Assembly: GCA_902521005.1 (NCBI GenBank)
Contig: CABYPZ010000004.1
Location: forward strand, 1 to 64,000
Source of the DNA: an uncultured Pelagibacteraceae bacterium
Lineage (GTDB): Bacteria > Pseudomonadota > Alphaproteobacteria > Pelagibacterales > Pelagibacteraceae
Length of the DNA stretch: 64,000 nt
Reading direction: 5' to 3'
Part shown: piece after piece, positions 1-8,484 of the stretch
How positions within the stretch are numbered: the first letter of the stretch is position 1
Layout: every line of letters starts with the position of its first letter
Notes under the pieces: generated by a model
What the model saw: only the letters and a program-made list of their open reading frames with translations
What the model was told of the DNA's origin: nothing
The model's database searches: none
Position numbers and translations under genes: made by a program

Positions 1-606
1 ATTTTTTTCTTTTAGGTAAGAACTTATTCCTCCAATTGTTCCTCCTGTTCCTGATGCACATACAAATCCATCAATTTTACCATCTGTTTGTTCCCATATT
101 TCAGGACCAGTTGTTTCATAATGACCTTTAGCATTTGCTATATTGTCAAATTGATTTGCCCAAACGACACCATGGTTATTAGAACTTTTTAATTCTTTAG
201 CTAGTCTTCCTGCAACTTTTACATAATTACCATCATCTTTATAAGGTTTTGCAGGCACTAATCTTAAATCTGCTCCAATATTTTTTAGAGTATCTTTTTT
301 TTCTTGTGTTTGATTATCATTCATTACAATAATTGTTTTATAACCAAGTGAATTACCAAGTAAGCACAAACCTATACCCGTATTACCAGCTGTTCCTTCA
401 ACAATAGTTCCACCCTTAGATATTAATTTTTTATTTTCAGCATCCTTTATAAGTGCAAGTGCTGCCCTATCTTTCACTGATCCACCAGGATTTAAATATT
501 CTGCTTTACCAAAAATATTACAACCTGTTATCTCAGAGGCTGCTTTAAGTTTTATTAACGGTGTATTACCTATCGATTGTAAAAAATCATTATGATATTT
601 TTTCAT
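1..606 (-). CDS. cysK: Cysteine synthase A (partial, C-terminus off the window)
   Basis: PLP-dependent O-acetylserine (thiol)-lyase that makes cysteine from O-acetylserine and sulfide in the cytoplasm. This ORF is not in the supplied track because it runs off the left edge; about 202 N-terminal residues are visible. They include SIGNTPLIKL near residue 11, the PLP-lysine motif NPGGSVKDRAA (Lys about 45), the substrate loop EGTAGNTGIGL, and a glycine-rich SGTGG phosphate-binding loop at the cut end. EGTAGNTG in place of EPTSGNTG is, from memory, typical of the longer alphaproteobacterial CysK form. The start codon overlaps the cysE stop by one base (TAATG on the minus strand), so the two are translationally coupled and form the end of the sqr-PDO-cysE-cysK gene string. 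Identity is secure; substrate preference within the beta-family (cystathionine beta-synthase is an alternative) is not proven. Confidence 0.9.
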   Translation of the reverse strand, partial: MKKYHNDFLQSIGNTPLIKLKAASEITGCNIFGKAEYLNPGGSVKDRAALALIKDAENKKLISKGGTIVEGTAGNTGIGLCLLGNSLGYKTIIVMNDNQTQEKKDTLKNIGADLRLVPAKPYKDDGNYVKVAGRLAKELKSSNNHGVVWANQFDNIANAKGHYETTGPEIWEQTDGKIDGFVCASGTGGTIGGISSYLKEKN

Positions 607-1181
607 TAATCACTTTCCTTACTTTCTTCAGTTACGGCGTAAGGTTTAAATTCTTCAGTTGTGGTTCCAACATTTCTTGCAGGTATACCAATCATAACTG
701 CATTCTCAGGAACATCTTTAGTTACAACAGCGTTTGATCCGATCTTAGCGTTCTTTCCAACTTCAATTGGACCCAAAACTTGTGCACCAGAACCAACTAC
801 AACATTATCTTTTAAAGTTGGATGTCTTTTTACATGCCTTTGTTCGTTTGAATTTATGCTTGGTGAAATTCCACCGAGTGTAGCATTATGATAAATAGTT
901 ACGTTATCTCCAATCTCTGAAGTTTCTCCAATCACAACTCCCATTCCATGATCTATAAATAAATTTTTTCCAATTTTTGCAGCAGGATGTATTTCTATCC
1001 CAGTAATAAACCTTGCTAACTGAGAAATCATTCTTGCCACTAAATAAAATTTTGCTACAGAAAAAAAATTAGCAATCTTATATAAAAAAACTGCTTTAAC
1101 CCCAGGGTAAGTCAGAATTATACTTAGCTTTGACTTTGCTGCAGGATCTCTATCAATAATAGATTGTAAGTAGCTGTTCAT
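606..1181 (-). CDS. cysE: Serine O-acetyltransferase
   Basis: Transfers acetyl from acetyl-CoA to serine, giving the O-acetylserine used by CysK. The 191-residue protein has a short helical N-terminal part and a C-terminal left-handed beta-helix of hexapeptide repeats ([30 protein letters not shown]). The His/Gly-rich active-site stretch [11 protein letters not shown] and the C-terminal GIPAR motif are present. It is shorter than the E. coli enzyme (about 270), matching the short EpsC-like class that lacks the long N-terminal domain. It lies between a sulfide-oxidising pair and cysK, so sulfide handling and cysteine synthesis are grouped. The C-terminal tail after GIPAR is long enough to form the usual CysK-interaction peptide, but the classical terminal Ile is not seen (it ends ESD). 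Confidence 0.93.
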   Translation of the reverse strand: MNSYLQSIIDRDPAAKSKLSIILTYPGVKAVFLYKIANFFSVAKFYLVARMISQLARFITGIEIHPAAKIGKNLFIDHGMGVVIGETSEIGDNVTIYHNATLGGISPSINSNEQRHVKRHPTLKDNVVVGSGAQVLGPIEVGKNAKIGSNAVVTKDVPENAVMIGIPARNVGTTTEEFKPYAVTEESKESD

Positions 1182-1217
1182 GACGGTTTATATAGTGATT
1201 TATTTAAAAAATTAAAC

Positions 1218-1913
1218 CTAATTTATTTGATCTAAAGTGAGACCTTTTACGTTAGCTGGTACTGCGACATCCATCATTTTAGGATTTGCTAAATTAAGAT
1301 TATCCATTATTTCTGCATACTGATCTGGTGAAGATACTTGTAATCTTGGATTATTTTTTTTCTCATTCTCGATACTTGAAAATTTTTTACCATTATAATC
1401 ATGAGCTGGATAAACTAAGGTTTTTTCTGGGAGTTTTAACAACTTATTAAACAATGAATTATAAGCATCATATGCATTTCCATTTTGAAAGTCTGTTCTT
1501 CCTGTCCCATTTATTAGAAGCGTGTCACCAGTAAAAACTCTATCGTTCATTAAATAACTATATGAACAGTCGGTATGGCCTGGAGTATACAAAGCTCTGA
1601 GTTTTATATTTTCTACTTCAATCTCATCATCCTCTTTAATTTTAATATCAATGACCTCAGATTTAGATTTTTCACCCATTATTCTTGAACAATTAGTTCT
1701 TTTATTTAATTCATTCATTGCAGTAATATGATCTGCATGTATATGAGTATCAATAACTTTAACTAACTTAAGATCCAATTTGTTAAGTAAATTTGTATAA
1801 TCTTCTACATTATCAATAACTGGATCAATAATTAATGCTTCTCTTCCTTTGCCACTTGAAATTACATAAGTGTAAGTTGATGATTTGTTATCAAAAAGTT
1901 GTTCGAATATCAT
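1218..1913 (-). CDS. Persulfide dioxygenase-like metallo-beta-lactamase-fold hydrolase (ETHE1 family)
   Basis: Predicted non-heme iron persulfide dioxygenase that oxidises glutathione persulfide to sulfite, the step after sulfide:quinone oxidoreductase. The 231-residue protein carries the MBL metal motif THIHADH (residues 56-62), a further His in YTPGHTD (about 113), the TGDT Asp (about 130) and YPAHDY (His about 171). The run GTGRTDFQNG and the C-terminal EKKNNPRL are diagnostic of the ETHE1/PDO group and differ from glyoxalase II. There is no fused rhodanese domain. It starts 23 bp after the sqr stop on the same strand, the usual SQR-PDO pairing. The alternative, a general glyoxalase II-like hydrolase, is less likely given context and motif. 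Confidence 0.85.
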   Translation of the reverse strand: MIFEQLFDNKSSTYTYVISSGKGREALIIDPVIDNVEDYTNLLNKLDLKLVKVIDTHIHADHITAMNELNKRTNCSRIMGEKSKSEVIDIKIKEDDEIEVENIKLRALYTPGHTDCSYSYLMNDRVFTGDTLLINGTGRTDFQNGNAYDAYNSLFNKLLKLPEKTLVYPAHDYNGKKFSSIENEKKNNPRLQVSSPDQYAEIMDNLNLANPKMMDVAVPANVKGLTLDQIN

Positions 1914-1936
1914 AAGGTAATATTATTTACCTAAGA

Positions 1937-3169
1937 TTATTTTTCAAGAGATTTATGATTTGGTTTTGCCCACTCTTTTCCTTTAAACATTACATTCCAT
2001 TGTAACCACGGAAAAAGTTTAGATTTCATCTGCCAATATAAAGAGCTAGGTTTTGTAGGATCAAATGGAAAACTAGGTGTGACTTTACCACCATAACAAA
2101 ATTCAGCTAACATTACTTTTCCATAAGCTACAGTCAAAGGACATGCCCCATAACCATCATAATTTCTATAATCTTCAGAAGATTTATTAATATCTTTGAC
2201 AATATTATGAGCAACTATAGGAGCTTGTTTTCTTACAGCTGCGCCTGTTTTTGCATTTGGTGCATTCATAACATCACCTAAGCTATAAACATTTTCGTAT
2301 TTTGTATGTCTTAAAGTTCCAACTTTATGATCTACATCAACCCAACCTCCAGCATCAGCTAAAGGACTGTTTTTAATAAAATCTGGAGAAGTTTGTGGAG
2401 GTGTAACATGTATAAAATCAAATTTTTTAGTTACTTCTTTAGAGTTGCCATCTTTATCAGATTGCTTAAATACAGCTTCCTTCGCTTGTCCATCTATAGA
2501 AATTAAATTATGTTGGAAACTTCTTTGAATTCCATAAGAGTCACATATTTCATTAAGTGGACCTTGAAAGTGTGGTACTCCAAATATAACTGGTTTAGCA
2601 CAAAGAAATTCTAAATGGCTATCATTAAGTTTACCTTTTTTCTTTAAATGATCAGCAGCTAAATATGCAATTTTTTGTGGAGCTCCAGCACATTTAATTG
2701 GCATTGGTGGCTCAGTAAACAATAACGTACCACCATCTAAATTTTTTAAGCATTCCCAAGTATATGTTGCCATTTCAGCAGAATAATTTGTACATACATT
2801 ATTTTTACCAAGACTTTCTTTTAACCCTGCAACACCATCAAAATTCAATTTTAAACCAGGACAAACAACTAAATAATCATACGTATAAGTATTGCTGTTT
2901 GTTTTAACTGAGTTTGAATCAGGCATAAACTCTTCTGCATGTTCTTTAATCCATTTAACATAACTAGGCATTACTTCAGACATTGGTTTTATTGTATTAC
3001 CTACATCATAAGCTCCTGCTCCAACCAAGGTCCAGGCAGCTTGATATAATGATTTTTCTGAAGGTTCTATTATTGAAATACTTAAATCTGATTTTAAACT
3101 ATTAATTCTTGACGCAACTGTTATCCCTGCACAACCACCACCAACAATAAGAACATTTGAGTGTTCCAT
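1937..3169 (-). CDS. sqr: Sulfide:quinone oxidoreductase, mitochondrial SQOR-like type
   Basis: FAD enzyme at the inner membrane that oxidises sulfide to persulfide or polysulfide and passes electrons to quinone. The 410-residue protein begins with an FAD-binding VLIVGGGCAG (6-15). Two cysteines sit where the redox pair of the human-type SQOR lies: Cys160 in PIKCAGAPQK and Cys343 in GYGACPLTVAYG. A YSLGDV motif near 296-300 matches the second FAD contact of this flavoprotein family. The C-terminal region (FPWLQWNVMFKG) is hydrophobic and amphipathic, suiting membrane attachment. It is first in a gene string leading to PDO, cysE and cysK. Alternatives such as flavocytochrome c sulfide dehydrogenase are disfavoured by the CAGAPQK and ACPL motifs. 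Confidence 0.88.
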   Translation of the reverse strand: MEHSNVLIVGGGCAGITVASRINSLKSDLSISIIEPSEKSLYQAAWTLVGAGAYDVGNTIKPMSEVMPSYVKWIKEHAEEFMPDSNSVKTNSNTYTYDYLVVCPGLKLNFDGVAGLKESLGKNNVCTNYSAEMATYTWECLKNLDGGTLLFTEPPMPIKCAGAPQKIAYLAADHLKKKGKLNDSHLEFLCAKPVIFGVPHFQGPLNEICDSYGIQRSFQHNLISIDGQAKEAVFKQSDKDGNSKEVTKKFDFIHVTPPQTSPDFIKNSPLADAGGWVDVDHKVGTLRHTKYENVYSLGDVMNAPNAKTGAAVRKQAPIVAHNIVKDINKSSEDYRNYDGYGACPLTVAYGKVMLAEFCYGGKVTPSFPFDPTKPSSLYWQMKSKLFPWLQWNVMFKGKEWAKPNHKSLEK

Positions 3170-3242
3170 AATAATAAAAGACTAACATCTTTTAAAATAA
3201 TAGATATACATCCTAATAGTTGTCTTTGATTTTCAAATATCG

Positions 3243-3270
3243 TTGATAAATCTAACTAATTATTTATAAT
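3243..3270 (+). promoter_or_regulatory. Candidate sigma70 promoter for the peroxiredoxin gene
   Basis: TTGATA (3243-3248) and a perfect TATAAT (3265-3270) are separated by 16 bp. The -10 box ends 24 bp before the ATG, which is preceded by the Shine-Dalgarno AAGGAG. Assigned by inspection only; in such AT-rich DNA chance matches are frequent, but the perfect -10, spacing and position agree. Confidence 0.5.
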
Positions 3271-3294
3271 CATTCTAAAAAAAAGGAGAATTAA

Positions 3295-3957
3295 ATGACT
3301 TTAAAAATTAATACTATGGCACCTGACTTTAAAGCCAAAACTCAACTAGGCGATATATCTTTTCATGATTGGTTGGGTGATAGCTGGGGTGTTTTATTTT
3401 CACATCCAAAAGATTTCACACCAGTTTGTACTACTGAACTTGGAGCATTAGCAAAAATGAAACCAGAATTTGACATAAGAAATGTTAAAGTAATTGGTTT
3501 AAGTGTAGACCCAGTAGATGACCATGTAAAATGGTTAAATGATATTACTGATGTTTGTGGAATGAAACCTGAGTATCCAATAATAGCAGATGAGAAATTA
3601 GAAGTTGCAAAACTTTATAATATGCTAGAAGGAGATGCAGGTGTTACATCAATGGGTAGAACTGCTGTAGATAACGAAACTGTTAGAACAGTCTACGTTA
3701 TTAGACCAGATAAAAGAATTGGACTATTTTTGACTTATCCAATGACAACTGGAAGAAATTTTGCGGAAATTTTGAGAGCAATAGACTCAATGCAGAGAAC
3801 TGCTAAGCATAAAATTGCAACTCCTGCAGATTGGCAACCAGGGGAAAAGGTTATTATTATACCCAAGGTTACCAATGAGGAAGCAAAGAAAATTTATCCA
3901 GATGGTTGGGAAACAGTAAAACCTTATTTACGAAAAGTTCCAGATCCACAAAAATAG
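3295..3957 (+). CDS. 1-Cys peroxiredoxin (Prx6 family)
   Basis: Thiol peroxidase that reduces hydrogen peroxide or alkyl hydroperoxides in the cytoplasm. The 220-residue protein has an AhpC/TSA fold with the peroxidatic Cys45 in FTPVCTTELGAL and the conserved Arg in RTVYVIRPDKR. There is no resolving cysteine in the usual 2-Cys C-terminal VCP motif, and the extended C-terminal domain (IIIPKVTNEEAKKIYPDGWE) is the Prx6-type signature. An AAGGAG ribosome-binding site precedes the ATG. It diverges from the sqr operon across a 125-bp intergenic region, so the two could share control. A methyltransferase follows after one base. Confidence 0.92.
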   Translation: MTLKINTMAPDFKAKTQLGDISFHDWLGDSWGVLFSHPKDFTPVCTTELGALAKMKPEFDIRNVKVIGLSVDPVDDHVKWLNDITDVCGMKPEYPIIADEKLEVAKLYNMLEGDAGVTSMGRTAVDNETVRTVYVIRPDKRIGLFLTYPMTTGRNFAEILRAIDSMQRTAKHKIATPADWQPGEKVIIIPKVTNEEAKKIYPDGWETVKPYLRKVPDPQK

Positions 3958-3958
3958 T

Positions 3959-4615
3959 TTGGATACAAAAGTTTTAAACCAACAATCTCAGCATTGGGAA
4001 AAAAATTTCTCAAATAAGCCTGAGATGTTTGGTTTAGAGCCAAGTCTATCTGCCAAAAAATCCTTAGAAATTTTTAAAAAAAATAAAATTACAAATATAT
4101 TAGAGCTTGGTGCAGGTCTTGGAAGAGATACTATTTTTTTTGCTCAAAACTCTATTCAAGTCCATGCTCTTGATTATAGCCCTTCAGGGATAAAGGTAAT
4201 AAAAGAAAAGGCTAAAAAATATAATTTAGATCATTTAATTACAGCTGAAATTTTTGACATTAGAGACTCATTTAAAATAAATAATAAATTTTTTGATGCG
4301 TGTTATTCTCATATGCTTTATTGCATGGCTTTATCAACTTTGGATTTAATTAAAATAAATGCTGAAATTAATAGAGTTTTAAAGCAAGGAGGATTGAATA
4401 TTTATACTGTTAGAAATGACATTGATGGAGATTATAAAAATGGAATACATAGAGGTGAAGATATGTATGAAGCAAATGGATTTATTGTTCATTTTTTTAC
4501 AAAAGAAAAAATAAATAGCCTGTTAAATGGCTTTGATAATTTAATATTAGAGCAATTTGACGAAGGTAATTTTCCAAGAAAACTATACTTTGTAGTAAAT
4601 AAAAAAAATAATTAA
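3959..4615 (+). CDS. Class I SAM-dependent methyltransferase
   Basis: The 218-residue protein has a Rossmann-type SAM-binding motif ILELGAGLGRDTIFFA (about 45-60) followed by an acidic VHALDYSP strand end. The N-terminal pattern HWEKNFSNKPEMFGLEPS recalls TehB/thiopurine-type methyltransferases, but the substrate cannot be read from sequence. The start is TTG, one base after the peroxiredoxin stop; the next Met (in PEMFG) would remove the conserved N-terminal region, so TTG is preferred. The tight spacing makes it part of the peroxiredoxin transcript. It converges on the racemase gene with a 4-bp overlap. Confidence 0.75.
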   Translation: MDTKVLNQQSQHWEKNFSNKPEMFGLEPSLSAKKSLEIFKKNKITNILELGAGLGRDTIFFAQNSIQVHALDYSPSGIKVIKEKAKKYNLDHLITAEIFDIRDSFKINNKFFDACYSHMLYCMALSTLDLIKINAEINRVLKQGGLNIYTVRNDIDGDYKNGIHRGEDMYEANGFIVHFFTKEKINSLLNGFDNLILEQFDEGNFPRKLYFVVNKKNN

Positions 4616-5310
4616 GTAGATTTATATTTTTTCATACAAATTTCAGCTAAAAGTAAGTTTGGATCAATAAAAGTCTTAGACTCCTTCGCTTTCTTAAATG
4701 ATTTGTATGCAAATATTGCTATAGGTAGCTCAGTACATCCAAGGATTATTTTTTTACATTTTTTCCTTATTAAGAAGTTTACAGAAGATTTGATAGCTTT
4801 TTCAGCATCTTTAACTCTTCCCATTTTAACCAATTTAATTGCTTTATTAACTGATTTTTTTTGAATATTTTTACTAGGACTTATCAATTGAAAATTTCTA
4901 TCAAAATAGTTGTTATAGATTTTCGTTTTCAAAGTAGCCTCTGTACATAAAATTCCAATTTTTGAATTTTTTTTACATGTTTTGCTTGTGTAATTATAAA
5001 CCTCTTTTGGCATACTGATCAGCGGAACATTTATTTTTTTTTGTATATCGGCGTGCCAGTAGTGAGCTGTGTTACATGGCATGACAATAAATTTACATTT
5101 ATTTTTTTGCAACATTTTGCAACCAGCTACTAGTTCTTTTAAAACATTAGTATATTTTTTTAAGTTTTCTGGTCTTTTAGGTGTGTTAGATTTGTTATAA
5201 AGTATAAACATAGGATACTTTTGATCCATTTTTCCTCTATTCAATTTTGCAAGCTTATTACAAAAATCTAAACCTGCTTGTGTTCCCATTCCTCCTAAAA
5301 TTCCAATCAT
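4612..5310 (-). CDS. Aspartate/glutamate racemase family protein
   Basis: PLP-independent amino-acid racemase fold. The 232-residue protein starts with MIGILGGMGTQAGLDF and has the two expected active-site cysteines in MPCNTAHYWH (about 80) and ILGCTELPI (about 190). These two motifs define the RacX/YgeA/aspartate racemase group rather than cell-wall MurI, which has a different N-terminus. The substrate is uncertain: Asp, Glu or broad-spectrum. It stands alone, convergent with the methyltransferase and divergent from an MFS exporter gene. Confidence 0.8.
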   Translation of the reverse strand: MIGILGGMGTQAGLDFCNKLAKLNRGKMDQKYPMFILYNKSNTPKRPENLKKYTNVLKELVAGCKMLQKNKCKFIVMPCNTAHYWHADIQKKINVPLISMPKEVYNYTSKTCKKNSKIGILCTEATLKTKIYNNYFDRNFQLISPSKNIQKKSVNKAIKLVKMGRVKDAEKAIKSSVNFLIRKKCKKIILGCTELPIAIFAYKSFKKAKESKTFIDPNLLLAEICMKKYKST

Positions 5311-5449
5311 AAATCGATAAATTATTTTAATAAGTTAAAAAATATATATCCAATTTATTAACATTAAAATCAATGATTAATTACCCTTAGGTATCTGTCT
5401 AGCTAATTTAAGTTATCAAAGGCTATAAAAAAGGAGTATAGATCTCTTA

Positions 5450-6619
5450 ATGAATAAAAATCTAGTTATACTGACTTTGAGTCAAATTTTTAGTTTTACT
5501 GCTGCACCAGTAACAGTTTTTTTAAGTGGAATTATTGGCTCTCAAATCAGTCCATTGAAATCACTATCAACACTACCAATGTCTATATCTGTTGTTGGTA
5601 TAGCAATAGGCGCAATCTTTGCCACTAAGGTAATGAGTATGTTTGGAAGAAAAGCAGGATTTATATCTGCATCTATAGGAAATTCTCTAATTTCATTACT
5701 AGCTGCCTTTGCGATAATGCAACAGAGTTTTTATTTATTTTGCTTTGCTAATTTTTTTATTGGTGTTGGTATGGCATTTACACATCAATACCGTTTTGCT
5801 GCAGCTGAAAGTGTAGAAAAGGATAAAGTACCCAAAGCAATTTCTATAATATTATTAGGTGGAATTGTATCAGCGTTTTTAGGACCAGGCATTGCAAATT
5901 ATGCTAAAGATATTGTAAGTGAAAATTTATATGTTGGATCTTATCTTGCACTTTCAATTTTAACAATTATTCCGGTAATTTTCTTTTTATTTTACGAGAA
6001 TACATCAGAAGTAGTTTCTAATGTTACAAACTCAGGAAGAAGTTATTTTGAATTAATTTCACAACCAAGATTTTTACAAGCAATAGTGGCAGCAGCATTT
6101 GGTTATGCAATAATGACATTTTTGATGACCGCTACCCCTTTAAGTATGCATGTAATGGACAATATGAGTCTAAGCAAAACAAGCATTGTTATACAATTTC
6201 ATGTAGCTTCAATGTTTTTGCCTTCCTTAGTAACTGGTCATCTAGTTAAAAAATTTGGTCATAGTAAAATAATGTATGCAGGAGTATTTCTTTATAGCAT
6301 TACAATAATAGCTAGTTTCTTTGAGCAAACTTTTAATAATTATATGTTTGCATTAATTTTTTTAGGATTGGGATGGAATTTTTTATTTATATCTGGAACG
6401 AGTTTGCTTGTTTTAACTTATAGAGAGGAAGAAAAATTCAGAGCCCAAGGATTAAATGATTTTATTGTATATTCAATCCATGCTACAGGAAGTTTATCAG
6501 CTGGAATTTTAATAGCACTTTCAAACTGGAAGACTATGAATATTATATGTATTCCTTTAATGATTTTAATTATTTTAACTACTTTAAGAGCAGATATTCT
6601 TAGTAAAAAAAATAAATGA
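5450..6619 (+). CDS. Major facilitator superfamily transporter
   Basis: The 389-residue integral membrane protein has about 12 hydrophobic segments and MFS-like loop motifs (FGRKAGFI between TM2 and TM3; KKFGHSK in the second half). Substrate unknown. The ATG follows an AAGGAG site at optimal distance. The stop overlaps the next gene by 4 bp (ATGA); that gene encodes a LysE-type exporter, so the pair may both export small molecules. Being next to an amino-acid racemase hints at amino acids, but that is inference. Confidence 0.82.
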   Translation: MNKNLVILTLSQIFSFTAAPVTVFLSGIIGSQISPLKSLSTLPMSISVVGIAIGAIFATKVMSMFGRKAGFISASIGNSLISLLAAFAIMQQSFYLFCFANFFIGVGMAFTHQYRFAAAESVEKDKVPKAISIILLGGIVSAFLGPGIANYAKDIVSENLYVGSYLALSILTIIPVIFFLFYENTSEVVSNVTNSGRSYFELISQPRFLQAIVAAAFGYAIMTFLMTATPLSMHVMDNMSLSKTSIVIQFHVASMFLPSLVTGHLVKKFGHSKIMYAGVFLYSITIIASFFEQTFNNYMFALIFLGLGWNFLFISGTSLLVLTYREEEKFRAQGLNDFIVYSIHATGSLSAGILIALSNWKTMNIICIPLMILIILTTLRADILSKKNK

Positions 6620-7230
6620 GCTTCTTAGCACTTGGTTTTTTGACAGGTTTAAGTTTAATTTTGGCTATTGGTGCTCAAAATATATTTGTAATGGAGCAAG
6701 GTTTAAAAAAACAATATATTTTTATAGTCTGTTTAATTTGCTCTATATCAGATCTAATCTTAATTTTTTTTGGAATTTTTTTATTTGAATATTTTAGAGA
6801 GTTTTTTACAAAAAGTATCGAGTTAACTTTAAATATATTATTATTTATTTTCTTAGTTTATTTTATTTATAATAAAATAAGATCACTTTATAAAAAATCT
6901 GATCTAAACTTTGGTAACGACATATTATCTTTAAAAAATATAATAATTAAAACATTAGGATTTACATATTTAAATCCACATGTTTATTCAGATACTGTAT
7001 TTTTTTTAGGCAATTTTTCAAAAAACTTTATAATAAATGATAAGATTCTTTTTGGTTTGGGCGCTTCATTAGCATCCTTCTTATTTTTTTTCTCTTTAGG
7101 ATATTTAGCAAAGTTTTTTTCTAGTTACTTGATTGATTCAAAAACATGGAAAACAATAAATTTTTTTATTATTATGTTTATGACTGTTTTATCTAGCTAT
7201 GTATTTTTAGATATTATAGATTTAGTTTGA
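6616..7230 (+). CDS. LysE/ArgO-family amino acid exporter
   Basis: The 204-residue membrane protein has about six hydrophobic segments and the N-terminal family signature GFLTGLSLILAIGAQNIFVMEQGL, with the GAQN motif typical of LysE/ArgO. The second half retains LNPHVYSDT, equivalent to the LNPHVYLDT motif of ArgO. Likely exports basic amino acids by proton exchange. Start and stop overlap (ATGA) with the MFS gene, so they are translationally coupled. Confidence 0.85.
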   Translation: MSFLALGFLTGLSLILAIGAQNIFVMEQGLKKQYIFIVCLICSISDLILIFFGIFLFEYFREFFTKSIELTLNILLFIFLVYFIYNKIRSLYKKSDLNFGNDILSLKNIIIKTLGFTYLNPHVYSDTVFFLGNFSKNFIINDKILFGLGASLASFLFFFSLGYLAKFFSSYLIDSKTWKTINFFIIMFMTVLSSYVFLDIIDLV

Positions 7231-7264
7231 CAGCGACATAGATAAATTAATAAGATAAATATTT

Positions 7265-8320
7265 ATGTCTAATATTGAGTTTTCAAATCTTAATAAGTCT
7301 TTTGGAAAAAATAAGATTATAACTAATTTTAATCTCAAAGGAAAAGAAGATGAATTCTTAGTTTTGGTAGGTCCTTCTGGTTGTGGAAAATCAACCCTAC
7401 TAAGAATGATAGCAGGATTAGAAAAGATAGATGAAGGAGAAATTAAAATAAATAATCAGATAATAAACGATCTTCATCCATCAAAGAGACAAACTGCAAT
7501 GGTTTTTCAATCTTATGCATTATATCCTCATATGAATGTATATGAGAATATGTCTTTTGGACTCAAAATAGAAAAAAAATCAAAAGAAGAAATACAAAAT
7601 AAAGTTCTAAATGCTGCAAAGATTCTTAAAATAGAAGAGCTTCTCGAGAGGAGACCAAAGGAATTATCAGGAGGGCAAAGACAAAGGGTTGCAATAGGAA
7701 GAGCTATTACACGTAATCCTAAAATTTTTTTATTTGATGAACCTTTGTCTAATTTAGATGCAGCTTTAAGAGCTGAAATGAGAGTAGAGATATCAAAACT
7801 ACATCAACAAATAAAAACAAACATGATCTATGTAACCCACGATCAAGTAGAAGCTATGACTTTAGCTGATAGAATAGTTATTTTAAACAAAGGTAATATT
7901 GAGCAAGTAGGTACTCCCGATGAAATTTATAAGGATCCAGATAATATTTTTGTCGCCCAATTTATTGGGACTCCAAAAATGAATATTTTAGAAATTGAAC
8001 CTAAAAATGTTTTATCTAACAAAATCCTAAAAGTATTAGGAAATGAAATATCATTTAATGAATTAAATTTTGATAAAAAAAAATATTTTATTGGCATTAG
8101 ACCAGAAAATTTTGATCTAAGTGATAATTCTGAATATAAATTTTCACCTAAAATTGAATTAATTGAAAATCTTGGAAACGAAAAGATTATATATATGAGA
8201 TTAGATGAACATCAATTAAGTGCAAAAATTTCAACTGAAATTAAAATTAATAAATCGTTTGGTTTTTCTCTTAAAAATATCTTTATTTTTGATGAAAATG
8301 GTCAAAGGATAAGATCTTAA
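7265..8320 (+). CDS. ABC transporter ATP-binding protein, MalK/UgpC type
   Basis: Energises import of a sugar or polyol through the permeases encoded downstream. The 351-residue protein has Walker A GPSGCGKST (about 37-45), a Q-loop in VFQSYALYPHM, signature LSGGQRQRVAIGRA, Walker B IFLFDEPLSNLDA and H-switch THDQVEAMTLADR. A C-terminal extension after residue 240 (GTPKMNILEIEP, IGIRPENFDL) is the MalK-type regulatory OB/TOBE domain. It is followed by a 164-bp gap and then the binding-protein gene, unlike the other genes of the cluster, which nearly touch. Confidence 0.93.
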   Translation: MSNIEFSNLNKSFGKNKIITNFNLKGKEDEFLVLVGPSGCGKSTLLRMIAGLEKIDEGEIKINNQIINDLHPSKRQTAMVFQSYALYPHMNVYENMSFGLKIEKKSKEEIQNKVLNAAKILKIEELLERRPKELSGGQRQRVAIGRAITRNPKIFLFDEPLSNLDAALRAEMRVEISKLHQQIKTNMIYVTHDQVEAMTLADRIVILNKGNIEQVGTPDEIYKDPDNIFVAQFIGTPKMNILEIEPKNVLSNKILKVLGNEISFNELNFDKKKYFIGIRPENFDLSDNSEYKFSPKIELIENLGNEKIIYMRLDEHQLSAKISTEIKINKSFGFSLKNIFIFDENGQRIRS

Positions 8321-8484
8321 TACAACTAAAAATTGACTATTTATAAAATTATTAGTTATTTTATAACGTTTCTAACTTAGACATTTACTTTGAACTAATT
8401 GATTTCTTTTATTGAAAATCATTCGCATTTATTATTTAATTAAGAATTAAGAGAGTAGACACTAAAATATAAGAGAGGGGATAT

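Noticed and set aside
661-891. Plus-strand ORF of 76 residues
   Set aside because: Antisense shadow of cysE, whose hexapeptide motifs are clear.
8321-8484. Fur-like AAATCATTCGCATT in the gap before the sugar-binding-protein gene
   Set aside because: Only a partial match without palindrome; too weak beside the site at 19554.
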